64,000 nucleotides of DNA from Bacillota bacterium (GTDB taxonomy: Bacteria; Bacillota; Negativicutes; Sporomusales; Sporomusaceae), in assembly GCA_023388195.1 (NCBI GenBank), contig JAEWGR010000082.1, positions 1 to 64,000 of the forward strand, written 5' to 3'. Shown here piece after piece: positions 17,433 through 25,363 of the stretch. Every line of letters starts with the position of its first letter. Position 1 is the stretch's first letter. The notes beneath the pieces were generated by a model. That model was not told the origin of the DNA and made no database searches. It saw only the letters and a list, made by a program, of their open reading frames with translations. The translations under genes were made by a program, and so were the position numbers.

Positions 17433-18458
17433 TTACCGCCCTTTGCCAAACCCGCATTCCGGATAACGGCATTCCTCACAGGATAAACACAAGCCGCCAT
17501 GGCCAAGCCTGGTAATATCCTTGCGGGTCAGTTCTTCGCCCGCAAGCAGGCGAGGTACGACCAAGTCAAAGATGGTACTCCGGTGGTACATGACACAGCC
17601 CGGCAAACCAAGAACAGGTACCGGCCCGAAATAGGCCAGCATAAACATCGCCCCCGGCAATGTCGGTGCCCCATAGGTAATGATGCGGCCGCCGGCCGCC
17701 CGGATACCGGCCGGGGTTACGTCATCAGGATCAACCGACATACCGCCGGTGGTAACAATCAGATCAGCACCGTCCTGCAGCAGGCGATGGATAGCCTCCG
17801 CAATCATGGCGATATCATCAGGCACAAAAATCTGCTGTAAGACCGAACTGCCCAGACGCGCAAACTTTTCTGTCAGCACCGGTCCGAAACAATCCTTAAT
17901 CCGGCCGTGGTATACCTCGCTGCCGGTAGTGACCACCCCTACCTTGCGGGCCTGCAGTTGTTTGACTTCCACCACCGGATAATAAGCTGCACAGATCTGC
18001 TCAATTCTTTCGATTTTATTTGTTGGCATTACCAGGGGAATAATTTTGCAGCCGGCAACCTTGCGGTCAATAGCTACCATCTGGTTCGAATGTAATGTCG
18101 CCACAGCGAGCTGATCAATATCATTAATTCTGTCCAGGGCTTCTGTATTTACCTTTAACAGACCGTTAATCGCTGCCTTTAATTCCACCTTGCCCTCGGC
18201 AGCCTCTGCCAGTTGCAAACCCGGGCCGGCTACGGCCCTGGCCAGTCTTGCCGCCGCGTCATTCTCATGGAGCTTTTGTTCATTTACTTCCCAGACGTAG
18301 ATATGTTCCTTACCAATCGTGAGCAACCGGGGAATATCCTCTTTTTTAATGATGTGTCCTTTCTTAAACGCTCTTTCCTTACACTTGCCGGGAATAATTT
18401 CAGTCACGTCGTGGCAAAGAACCATGCCTTCCGCCTGATAGACGGGAACTACTCTCAT
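17433..18458 (-). CDS. Molybdopterin-binding (MoCF/MoeA-like) protein with C-terminal cysteine cluster
   Basis: The 341-residue protein has the MoCF_biosynth fold in its second half: VGVVTTGSEVYHG, DLIVTTGGMSVDPDD and VLGLPGCVMYHRSTIFDLV. Its N-terminus (VYQAEGMVLCHDVTEI) is MoeA-like. It ends with CLSCEECRYPECGFGKG, a four-cysteine motif that could bind zinc or a cluster. Proteins of this kind often precede xanthine dehydrogenase or aldehyde oxidoreductase genes and may sense or hand over molybdopterin. It is the first gene behind the sigma-54 promoter, with about 70 bases of leader. A full MoeA function (molybdate insertion) is possible but not proven. Confidence 0.85.
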   Translation of the reverse strand: MRVVPVYQAEGMVLCHDVTEIIPGKCKERAFKKGHIIKKEDIPRLLTIGKEHIYVWEVNEQKLHENDAAARLARAVAGPGLQLAEAAEGKVELKAAINGLLKVNTEALDRINDIDQLAVATLHSNQMVAIDRKVAGCKIIPLVMPTNKIERIEQICAAYYPVVEVKQLQARKVGVVTTGSEVYHGRIKDCFGPVLTEKFARLGSSVLQQIFVPDDIAMIAEAIHRLLQDGADLIVTTGGMSVDPDDVTPAGIRAAGGRIITYGAPTLPGAMFMLAYFGPVPVLGLPGCVMYHRSTIFDLVVPRLLAGEELTRKDITRLGHGGLCLSCEECRYPECGFGKGR

Positions 18459-18530
18459 TAACCACCCTCCCTGCTCTGCTGCATAATCGTTACACTGATC
18501 ACTTGCTTAAGCGTTATGCCAGATATAAAC

Positions 18531-18546
18531 GCAAGATCTATGCCAA
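18531..18546 (-). promoter_or_regulatory. Sigma-54 (-24/-12) promoter
   Basis: The minus strand reads TTGGCATAGATCTTGC, matching the TGGCAC-N5-TTGC consensus at eight of nine key bases, with the invariant GG and GC exactly ten bases apart. It is about 70 bases upstream of the first gene of the aldehyde oxidoreductase operon. An activator gene of the sigma-54 type lies immediately upstream. Confidence 0.85.
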
Positions 18547-18643
18547 CTTCCCAAAGCCGCTACAGGAAAGCTTGACTTATGCCTGATGCAGGCAATGCGC
18601 CGGCCACGGTGGGCCTTGACCGGGCGGAAAGTTATCCTTTGTA

Positions 18644-18687
18644 CAAAAATGAAGAAGGAATCAACCGTCTTCTGACTGCTGATTCCT
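18644..18687 (-). terminator. Terminator of the sigma-54 activator gene
   Basis: On the minus strand AGGAATCA...TGATTCCT (18656-18687) extends to a 14-base stem with one mismatch and a four-base AGAA loop, followed by TCTTCATTTTTG. It lies about 50 bases downstream of the activator stop and would insulate the operon from read-through. Confidence 0.7.
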
Positions 18688-18722
18688 CATAGTTTAGTGT
18701 TGCGCCGTGCTACATTTGCCGC

Positions 18723-18752
18723 AACAAGTGTCACCTCAAAGTGACACTTGTT
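18723..18752. promoter_or_regulatory. Perfect 12-bp palindrome, probable activator binding site
   Basis: AACAAGTGTCAC, six bases (CTCAAA), GTGACACTTGTT: a perfect 12-base inverted repeat straddling the stop codon of the activator gene. It is about 180-200 bases upstream of the -24/-12 element, a usual distance for a sigma-54 enhancer. No T run follows, so a terminator role is less likely. The TGTCAC half-site core resembles sites used by AcoR-like activators, but the match is inferred. Confidence 0.65.
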
Positions 18753-20811
18753 CAACTTTACACTTTAGTTCTTTATAAATAGCATGCTGTTTCATTTTCC
18801 GGTAGAGGGTATTCCGGGAAACCCCCATATCACGGGCGGTCATACTGACATTGCCGCCATGATTATACAGTAATTCCAAAATCTCCTGTTTTTCATTTTC
18901 ATCAAGAACCCGCCGGCGTTGCTCCCGGCGGCAAAAGGATTCCACAATATTGGAGGCCGGAAAATGTAAGCGTTCGCGGGATGAGTGCGTAGCAGCCTTG
19001 CAGTTGCAGATTTCCTGTGGCAGGTTGGCCAAGGTTACGACCTGGCCTTCGGTAAGACTGACGATCCGCTCCACCACATTTTGCAGTTCCCGGACATTGC
19101 CGGGCCAGTCATAGCGTACAATCCGTTCAATAACCTCCGGGCTTACAACAAACCGCCGGCAATGCTTATCCTGCTTATCGAGAAAATAGTTAAACAGGGC
19201 GACAATATCATCAGACCGCTCCCGCAGCGGCGGGATGGTAATGGAGATAACATCAAGCCGGTAATACAGGTCTTTACGGAAAGTACCTTTTTCCACTTCT
19301 GTCATCAAGCATTTATTGGTGGCACAGATCACCCGGACATCGATAGGAATGACCTTATCACAGCCAATCCGGATAACCCGCCGCTCCTGCAAAACCCGCA
19401 GCAGGGCCACTTGCTGCTCCAACGGCATATCACCGATCTCATCCAGGAATAGAGTACCGCCGCAGGCCAGTTCGAATTTTCCGGGTTTGCCCCCGCGTTT
19501 CGCCCCGGTGAAGGCCCCTTCCCCATAGCCGAATAACTCACTGCCGATAAGCTCACGGGGTATTGCCCCGCAGTTTACGGCAATAAAAGGCCCGGCCTGA
19601 CGGTTGCTCCGGTTGTGAATGGCCTGGGCGAAAATTTCCTTGCCTGTGCCGCTTTCTCCCTGGAGCAGGACATTGGACATGGAGGCGGCAGCCAGAGATG
19701 CCACCCTGACGGCTTCCAGCAGCGCTTTGCTGCCACCGATGATATCACTGAACTGGAGTGTCCCGTAATGGCCGCTGAACCTGTTGACCAGGCTTTGAAT
19801 CTGTTTGATCGGGCGCAGAATAATAACCCCGCCGGTTACCAGTCCCTGGGCGTCGGTCACCGTTTCACCGGAGGCCAGGCAATGGCTCAGACCATTACTG
19901 GTCTCCAGCATCAGTTCCATCTCAGCACAGGCTTCTTTACGCTTTAATATCTTTTCCAGCAGCGGGTTCCGCGCTCCCAGGATGCTCTCCACCTGAATTC
20001 CCGGTTTTACCTCAGCCCGCTGTAAGCCAGATCCCAGGATTTGCTTGGCGACCGGGTTTAATTCGCTGATGACCCCCTGTTTGTCAACTAAAATTACGCC
20101 ATCTGACATGGTATTGAAGATATTCGTAAGCCGGTTATTCATCACACTTAATTCATTGTTTTTTTTCTGAATGCTGATTTGGGCCATAATGGCCTCCGCG
20201 GCGGCCACCACCATACCCAGCGTATGCCTGTGAGCAGCCGTTGCCGCTCCGGAAACGTCCAATATCCCCAGTACTCTACCCTGAGCATCAAGAATCGGTG
20301 CGGCCGAGCAGGTCAAAGAGTGATGTTCAAAACAGAAATGTTCCGAACCGGATACCTGAATCGGTTTTTTTATAACCAGCGCTGTGCCGATTGCATTTGT
20401 GCCTACCTGCGATTCACGCCAGCTGGCACCACGAAAAAAACTAACTGTCATTGGATTGGTCTGCGCATCTTCGTCACCAAATAACTCCATTATATAGCCG
20501 CGCATGTCTGTTAGTGCCACAACGAAACCCGAGCCTTCGACAACCTCATATAAATTAGTCATGAACGGTTTGGCAATATTGATAAGTTCCCGGTTCTCTC
20601 TGAGCATCACCCGCAGGCTGATACTGTCAAGCTGTGGATGAATACAGGGATCATAAGGATTCACCCCGGCATCACGACACCGCGTCCATGAGTCCAAAAT
20701 TGTTGAGCGTACAGAGAAATCACAGTCCTGATTGGTGTAAGTCTTAGTGGTTGTAAATAGTTGCCAAGCCTCAGAAATATAGTTACTACTGCTTTCGACA
20801 TAAAAACTCAT
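18736..20811 (-). CDS. AcoR-type sigma-54-dependent transcriptional activator
   Basis: The 691-residue protein has the AcoR architecture. Residues 1-50 include RSTILDSWTRCRDAGVNP and residues 60-215 are a GAF domain. Residues 225-340 are a PAS domain. The AAA+ domain (about 360-600) has Walker A GESGTGKEIFAQAI, the sigma-54 contact GAFTGAKRGG and GGTLFLDEIGD. The last 50 residues are a Fis-type helix-turn-helix (NVSMTARDMGVSRNTLYRKM). It should respond to a small molecule, plausibly an aldehyde or alcohol, and activate the adjacent operon from its sigma-54 promoter. ATG at 20811 follows AGGTGAG. Regulation of the neighbouring operon is inferred from position. Confidence 0.92.
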   Translation of the reverse strand: MSFYVESSSNYISEAWQLFTTTKTYTNQDCDFSVRSTILDSWTRCRDAGVNPYDPCIHPQLDSISLRVMLRENRELINIAKPFMTNLYEVVEGSGFVVALTDMRGYIMELFGDEDAQTNPMTVSFFRGASWRESQVGTNAIGTALVIKKPIQVSGSEHFCFEHHSLTCSAAPILDAQGRVLGILDVSGAATAAHRHTLGMVVAAAEAIMAQISIQKKNNELSVMNNRLTNIFNTMSDGVILVDKQGVISELNPVAKQILGSGLQRAEVKPGIQVESILGARNPLLEKILKRKEACAEMELMLETSNGLSHCLASGETVTDAQGLVTGGVIILRPIKQIQSLVNRFSGHYGTLQFSDIIGGSKALLEAVRVASLAAASMSNVLLQGESGTGKEIFAQAIHNRSNRQAGPFIAVNCGAIPRELIGSELFGYGEGAFTGAKRGGKPGKFELACGGTLFLDEIGDMPLEQQVALLRVLQERRVIRIGCDKVIPIDVRVICATNKCLMTEVEKGTFRKDLYYRLDVISITIPPLRERSDDIVALFNYFLDKQDKHCRRFVVSPEVIERIVRYDWPGNVRELQNVVERIVSLTEGQVVTLANLPQEICNCKAATHSSRERLHFPASNIVESFCRREQRRRVLDENEKQEILELLYNHGGNVSMTARDMGVSRNTLYRKMKQHAIYKELKCKVEQVSL

Positions 20812-20887
20812 ATACTCACCTGCCTGTTCCTAATATTCTGCCTATTTTAAATTTTTAACGAGCACGAGCGAACAGCCTATAGCAAGC

Positions 20888-20923
20888 AAAAAACAGAGTA
20901 CGCCAAAGCAGCGAGCACCCTGT
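20888..20923 (-). terminator. Hairpin plus T run in activator leader
   Basis: On the minus strand ACAGGGT and ACTCTGT pair (one G-T) and are followed by six T. It lies in the 320-base gap (20812-21130) upstream of the activator gene. It could be an attenuator for the activator or a second terminator for the upstream ABC/GNAT unit. Apart from this, the gap is AT-rich and I see no clear promoter or coding sequence. Confidence 0.45.
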
Positions 20924-21117
20924 CCTTAATAGTAGGTAATATATACTCCTTTCTTATCGGAAGGTCTACCTGTTTCCGGGTAAAACCTTGATCTGGTTAT
21001 CCTAATGCTATTAGATAAACAGAGTCGGAGTGACAAAATATTCAATTTATTCGAAATATATTATTCTATATGAAACTAAAAAATCCTGCTACCCGGCAGA
21101 ATAATTTCCAAAAATGG

Positions 21118-21143
21118 AAAAACGCTACAGTTACACTGTAGCG
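21118..21143 (-). terminator. Terminator overlapping the GNAT stop codon
   Basis: CGCTACAG-TGTAA-CTGTAGCG followed by five T on the minus strand. The stem begins within the last codons of the acetyltransferase gene and the TAA stop lies in the loop (21131-21133). It closes the nik/GNAT transcription unit. Confidence 0.85.
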
Positions 21144-21658
21144 CAGATATCCTTATCCATGTACACGGTCTCCAACTCATCTGTATTTTCCCGGCGGATC
21201 AGATAGCCCTGACTTAGCCAAAACGGAAAGCCGCCAGGCAAAAATTTGTGGGTGTGCAGGCAGATGCGCCTGTAGCCCTGGTCCCGGCAATAGGCTTCAA
21301 TACTGGCGACCAACTGGCAGGCGATCCCCTGGCGGCGCAGCGTGGTTTTTACATAACACCGTGATAGCTCAGCGGTAACTGCACGATCATAGCACCCGGC
21401 CACTGCGGCCAGTCTGTCATCATAGGGATTAATCGCAACCGTTCCGACTACCTTGCCATCATTGTCAAAAGCCGCAAATAAAGCGGTATTTGCCGGTAAA
21501 ACATAGGCCTCTTCCAGGTGGGTCAAATCCCACCGGTCAGCTACGCCGGTTATATTTGGGTATACTTCCTGCAGCATTGGCAGAATAAAATCAAGTACCG
21601 GTCCGGTATCAGCCGCCGTAATCCGGCGAATGCACCAGTCACTTTTCTTCAAGTCCAT
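21131..21658 (-). CDS. GNAT-family N-acetyltransferase
   Basis: From the ATG at 21658 (GAGAGG seven bases upstream) the protein has 175 residues. A start 30 bases further upstream would overlap the nikE stop but has a weaker site. GNAT features are CIRRITAADTGPVLDFI at the N-terminus, VVGTVAINPYDD in the middle, and the acetyl-CoA loop RCYVKTTLRRQGIACQLVASIEAYCRDQGYRRICLHT. Such enzymes acetylate small molecules or proteins. It is the last gene of the nickel transport operon; whether it modifies a metal-binding compound or is unrelated cannot be told. Confidence 0.82.
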   Translation of the reverse strand: MDLKKSDWCIRRITAADTGPVLDFILPMLQEVYPNITGVADRWDLTHLEEAYVLPANTALFAAFDNDGKVVGTVAINPYDDRLAAVAGCYDRAVTAELSRCYVKTTLRRQGIACQLVASIEAYCRDQGYRRICLHTHKFLPGGFPFWLSQGYLIRRENTDELETVYMDKDICATV

Positions 21659-21677
21659 AGGCAACCTCTCTTCTGTA

Positions 21678-22517
21678 TTATATATCATTGCGTCGGCACC
21701 CAGCGGTCCCCGCTGTCACAGCCGCCGGCTGAGCAGGCAGTACAGCTGCTAAAAGGGCCCGCGACACCGGATGGGTAAGACAGTTGATATTTTCCATATT
21801 GTCCAGCCTTTCCACAATTTCGCCGGCACACATAACAGCCAGCCGGTCGGACAGATGGGCTACCGCCGCCAGGTCGTGCGAAATAAATACATAGGACATA
21901 CCCAGCTCCTCCCGCAGCTCGGACAATAAGTCAAGTATCTGCGCTTGCACCAGTACGTCCAGACTGCTGACAGCCTCATCAAGCACAATCAGCTTGGGCC
22001 GCAGGGAAATCGCCCTGGCAATACATACCCGCTGCAGCTGACCGCCGCTGAACTGATGGGGATACTTAGAGGCATCGCCGGCTTTAAGCCCCACAAGCTC
22101 TAATAATTCCCCGACGGCCAGGAGTATCTCCCCGGAACCGGGGCAACCAAAATTTCTTAGCGGCTCTGCAATACTCTCGCCTGCGGTCAGGCGCGGATTG
22201 ACTGAACTGAAACAGTCCTGAAACACAACCTGCAGGTCCCGCCGCACTGCTTTGGTGGCCGCTTTATCCGGCCCGTACAAATTAACGCCCTGAAAAAACA
22301 CGTCCCCGCGCTCGGGCCTTTCAATCCCCAGCATAATACGGCCCAGCGTACTCTTGCCGGAGCCGCTTTCACCAACAAGGCCAAGGCACTCGCCTGCCGC
22401 CAGTGTGAGGCTGATCTCTTTAGTCGCCTGCACCCTGCGCCCCTGTTTGAAGATGCCGCCGCCGTGGAAGTGCTTGCTGACACCCCGTAATTCGAGCAGT
22501 GGTGTGATAGCAGCCAT
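21678..22517 (-). CDS. nikE: Nickel ABC transporter ATP-binding protein NikE
   Basis: A 279-residue ABC ATPase of the dipeptide/nickel family. It has Walker A GESGSGKSTLGR, the Q-loop VVFQDCFSSVNPR, signature FSGGQLQRVCIARAI and Walker B LIVLDEAVSSLDV. Residues 7-20 mention KHFHGGGIFKQGRR, as in NikE/DppF proteins. It overlaps nikD by one base and follows nikABCD, so it is the second ATPase of a nickel importer. The nickel assignment rests on the NikA encoded in the same operon. Confidence 0.88.
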   Translation of the reverse strand: MAAITPLLELRGVSKHFHGGGIFKQGRRVQATKEISLTLAAGECLGLVGESGSGKSTLGRIMLGIERPERGDVFFQGVNLYGPDKAATKAVRRDLQVVFQDCFSSVNPRLTAGESIAEPLRNFGCPGSGEILLAVGELLELVGLKAGDASKYPHQFSGGQLQRVCIARAISLRPKLIVLDEAVSSLDVLVQAQILDLLSELREELGMSYVFISHDLAAVAHLSDRLAVMCAGEIVERLDNMENINCLTHPVSRALLAAVLPAQPAAVTAGTAGCRRNDI

Positions 22518-23512
22518 TAGCCAACCCCCATCTGCGTACTGGTTATGTCCAGGCAGCGTACCCAGTGGCCGCCGGTATTAGCCGTCACTTTCCCGGGAAA
22601 GGTTACCCGGCAGGCCGGACTGACCCGCGGGCAGCGCCCGGAAAAGCCGCAGCCGGCGGTCGAACAGGCGGCCTCATTTGCCGCTGCCGCTACTGCTGAC
22701 AGGCGTTTTCTCCGTGGTAAGCCAATACTGTTGCGGGCACTCAGCAGCGACTGGGTATAAGGATGAAGCGGCTGGGCGAACAAGTCGGCCACTGCCGCCT
22801 GCTCAACAATCTGGCCGCCATACATAACAGCTACCGAATCAGCCAGCCGGGCAATAACACCAAGATCATGCGAAATCAACAGCATGCTTGTGCCAAATTC
22901 ACGCCTGACGTCAGCCAAAAGATCAAGAATCTGGATCTGCGAGGTGGCGTCCAAAGCCGTAGTCGGTTCATCAGCAATAATGAGATCCGGTTGCTGGGCC
23001 AGAGCAATAGCGATAATCACCCGCTGCAGCATGCCCCCGCTCAATTCAAAAGGATATTGCCGCAGCAGCAGCCCTGGCTCCGGCAGCCCCACCCTGGCCA
23101 GATATTCTATTGCCGTTTCTTTAGCAGCCCGGCGGTCAGTTTTCCCATGGGCCAGCAAGGTTTCAATAAAATGATCGCCAATTGTACGAATGGCATCAAA
23201 GGCACTCATCGGATTCTGCATAATCAGCGCGATCCGGTCCCCCCGGAGCTGGCGCCATTTTGCCGCAGTCAGAGCGTCCAGATTTTCCCCGGCCAGTTGG
23301 ATCTGCCCGCCGGTCCGGGCAACACCGGCAGGCAAAAGATTCAAAATCGACAGACATGTCAGCGTTTTACCACAGCCGCTTTCGCCTACCAATCCAAAAA
23401 TCTCACCTTGCCCTATTTGAAAACTGAGCTGATGCACGACAGGCACAGCCTGCTCCGTGTGTTTTATAATTATTTGTAAACTTTCCACTGCCAGCAGCGG
23501 CTGCTTGCCCAT
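22517..23512 (-). CDS. nikD: Nickel ABC transporter ATP-binding protein NikD
   Basis: A 331-residue ABC ATPase with Walker A GESGCGKTLTCL, the family Q-loop LIMQNPMSAFDAIRTIG, signature LSGGMLQRVIIAIAL and Walker B LIIADEPTTALDA. The C-terminus has the oligopeptide-transporter cysteine segment CGFSGRCPRVSPACR that can hold an iron-sulfur cluster in related ATPases. It drives uptake with NikE through NikB and NikC. It lies 74 bases after nikC and overlaps nikE by one base. Confidence 0.88.
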   Translation of the reverse strand: MGKQPLLAVESLQIIIKHTEQAVPVVHQLSFQIGQGEIFGLVGESGCGKTLTCLSILNLLPAGVARTGGQIQLAGENLDALTAAKWRQLRGDRIALIMQNPMSAFDAIRTIGDHFIETLLAHGKTDRRAAKETAIEYLARVGLPEPGLLLRQYPFELSGGMLQRVIIAIALAQQPDLIIADEPTTALDATSQIQILDLLADVRREFGTSMLLISHDLGVIARLADSVAVMYGGQIVEQAAVADLFAQPLHPYTQSLLSARNSIGLPRRKRLSAVAAAANEAACSTAGCGFSGRCPRVSPACRVTFPGKVTANTGGHWVRCLDITSTQMGVG

Positions 23513-23586
23513 ATAATGAACCGTCCTTTCTTACCGTTTGAGCCTGTCGACAGCTTCTGCCGGCGGCAGCGCTGCCATCACGGAAG

Positions 23587-24402
23587 CTACATTCTTTTTG
23601 TCATCGGATCACTTATGTCCCGCAAAGAATCACCCAGAAGATTAAAGGCCATAACCACACTTAAAATCATTAACCCGGGATAGGCCATCAGCCAGGGGTA
23701 GCCCCGCAAAAATTGGCGGCCGTCATTAATCATCGCTCCCCACTCCGGTGTCGGCGGCTGAATCCCCAAACCCAAAAACGACATGCCGGCAATATGCAGG
23801 ATAACCCACCCCACATCCAGGGTGGCCAGCACCGCAATCTGGGGCAGAATATTGGGTAAAATATGCCTGGCAACAATAATAAGCCGGGGCGTCCCGGCCA
23901 CTTTGGCAGCCAGCACATAGTTCCTTTCTTTCAGGCTAAGCACCATCCCCCGGATCATTCTGGCATACCAGGCCCATTGGGAAAGAGCCAGCGCCAGCAC
24001 CACATTGGGCAAACCCGGCCCCATCACGCCGACTAAGGCCAGCGCCAGAATAAGGTTGGGAAATGCTAAAAATATATCACATATCCGCATGATAATAGCA
24101 TCAACCCTGCCACCGGCATAACCGGACACAGCCCCGACAACGGTGCTGATCGCAAGAGTCACAGACATTACGGCAAAGGCCGCGCCCAGGGAAACCCGGG
24201 CCCCGTAAATAAGGCGGGAGAGAATGCAGCGGCCAAGATGGTCCGTTCCCAGCAGATAATTATTATCAGGCAGCATCAGCTTTCGTTCTAAAGAAACATC
24301 ATTAGGATCATGTGGCGCAATAACCGGTGCAAAAACTGCTATTAACACCGTTAACAGAATAATCGTCAGTGCCAGTCCTGTCAAGGTACGCTTCAGCCTC
24401 AT
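23587..24402 (-). CDS. nikC: Nickel ABC transporter permease NikC
   Basis: A 271-residue permease of the DppC/NikC type with about six membrane segments. It has the N-terminal PVIAPHDPNDVSLERKLMLP and LLGTDHLGRCILSRLIYGAR motifs, and the EAA-like loop GTPRLIIVARHILPNILPQIAVLATLD. Its start overlaps nikB by four bases. It forms the membrane channel together with NikB. Family assignment is secure; nickel specificity comes from the operon. Confidence 0.9.
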   Translation of the reverse strand: MRLKRTLTGLALTIILLTVLIAVFAPVIAPHDPNDVSLERKLMLPDNNYLLGTDHLGRCILSRLIYGARVSLGAAFAVMSVTLAISTVVGAVSGYAGGRVDAIIMRICDIFLAFPNLILALALVGVMGPGLPNVVLALALSQWAWYARMIRGMVLSLKERNYVLAAKVAGTPRLIIVARHILPNILPQIAVLATLDVGWVILHIAGMSFLGLGIQPPTPEWGAMINDGRQFLRGYPWLMAYPGLMILSVVMAFNLLGDSLRDISDPMTKRM

Positions 24403-25340
24403 GAGGACTCCCCTTTCAGTCGAATCCTCGGATCAAGCCAGGCATAAGCAATATCTACAAGCAGGTTTGAGATAACAAAAACACCGGCCATCATCAGCAC
24501 AAAACACTGGACCACCGGATAATCCCTGTTTAAAATAGCAGACACACAAAACCGGCCAATTCCCGGCCAGGAAAATACACTTTCGACAATCACGGAGCCG
24601 GACAGCAAATGGCCGATACTCATTCCCAGGGCGGTAACAAGCGGCAGCATCGCATTTTTCAATACATGCCGGCCAATAACCAGGCTTTCCTGCAAACCTC
24701 GGGCCCGGGCATACAAAACAAACGGCTGCTCCAGGTTTTCCAGCATGCTGGTTCTCAGCAGCCTGATATAGGTGGCAATATAACTAAAGGACAGGGTAAT
24801 GGCCGGCAGAATAAAATGCTCCCATGAGCCCCGTCCCAGAGTGGGCAATAGATCCAGCTTAAGAGCAAATAAATACATCAGCATGAAACCAAGCCAGAAA
24901 TTAGGCATAGCGGCGCTGGTAAAGGCAATAAACCGGCAAAAATTATCAAACCAGCCGTCTTTATACAGGGCAGAAAAAATACCCATTGGCAGGCTGATAA
25001 CAAGCGTGAACACTAGCGATACCCCGGCCAGTTGCACTGTCGCCGGCAGCAGAAACATCATTTCGTCCCATACCGGCCTGTGAGTGGCATAGGATTTACC
25101 AAAATCAAGAGTGAGTGCCTTTACCAGCCAATCCCCATACTGAACAACAAGCGGACGGTCAAGGCCGAGTTCCTCCCTGACTGCCGCTACGGCTGCCTCT
25201 GTCGGCGGTATCTGGGAAAGTCTCAGATACGCCTCCGCCGGATCCCCCGGCGTGAGGCGCAGCATGAGAAATGTTATCATGGAGATACCTACCAGTACAG
25301 GGATTAGGCTAAGCAGGCGTTTGACAACATAATCAAACAT
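24399..25340 (-). CDS. nikB: Nickel ABC transporter permease NikB
   Basis: A 313-residue permease of the DppB/NikB type. It begins MFDYVVKRLLSLIPVLVGISMITFLMLRLTPGDPAE, the classical N-terminus, and contains the EAA-like loop ARGLQESLVIGRHVLKNAMLPLVTALG. About six membrane segments are visible. It starts 23 bases after nikA. Together with NikC it forms the inner-membrane pore for nickel or a nickel chelate. Confidence 0.9.
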   Translation of the reverse strand: MFDYVVKRLLSLIPVLVGISMITFLMLRLTPGDPAEAYLRLSQIPPTEAAVAAVREELGLDRPLVVQYGDWLVKALTLDFGKSYATHRPVWDEMMFLLPATVQLAGVSLVFTLVISLPMGIFSALYKDGWFDNFCRFIAFTSAAMPNFWLGFMLMYLFALKLDLLPTLGRGSWEHFILPAITLSFSYIATYIRLLRTSMLENLEQPFVLYARARGLQESLVIGRHVLKNAMLPLVTALGMSIGHLLSGSVIVESVFSWPGIGRFCVSAILNRDYPVVQCFVLMMAGVFVISNLLVDIAYAWLDPRIRLKGESS

Positions 25341-25363
25341 TCTGCCCCCTCCTCCCCCATAAA

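Noticed and set aside
18723..18752. Palindrome as the terminator of the activator gene.
   Set aside because: No T run follows on the minus strand, and a separate hairpin with a T-rich tail lies about 40 bases downstream.
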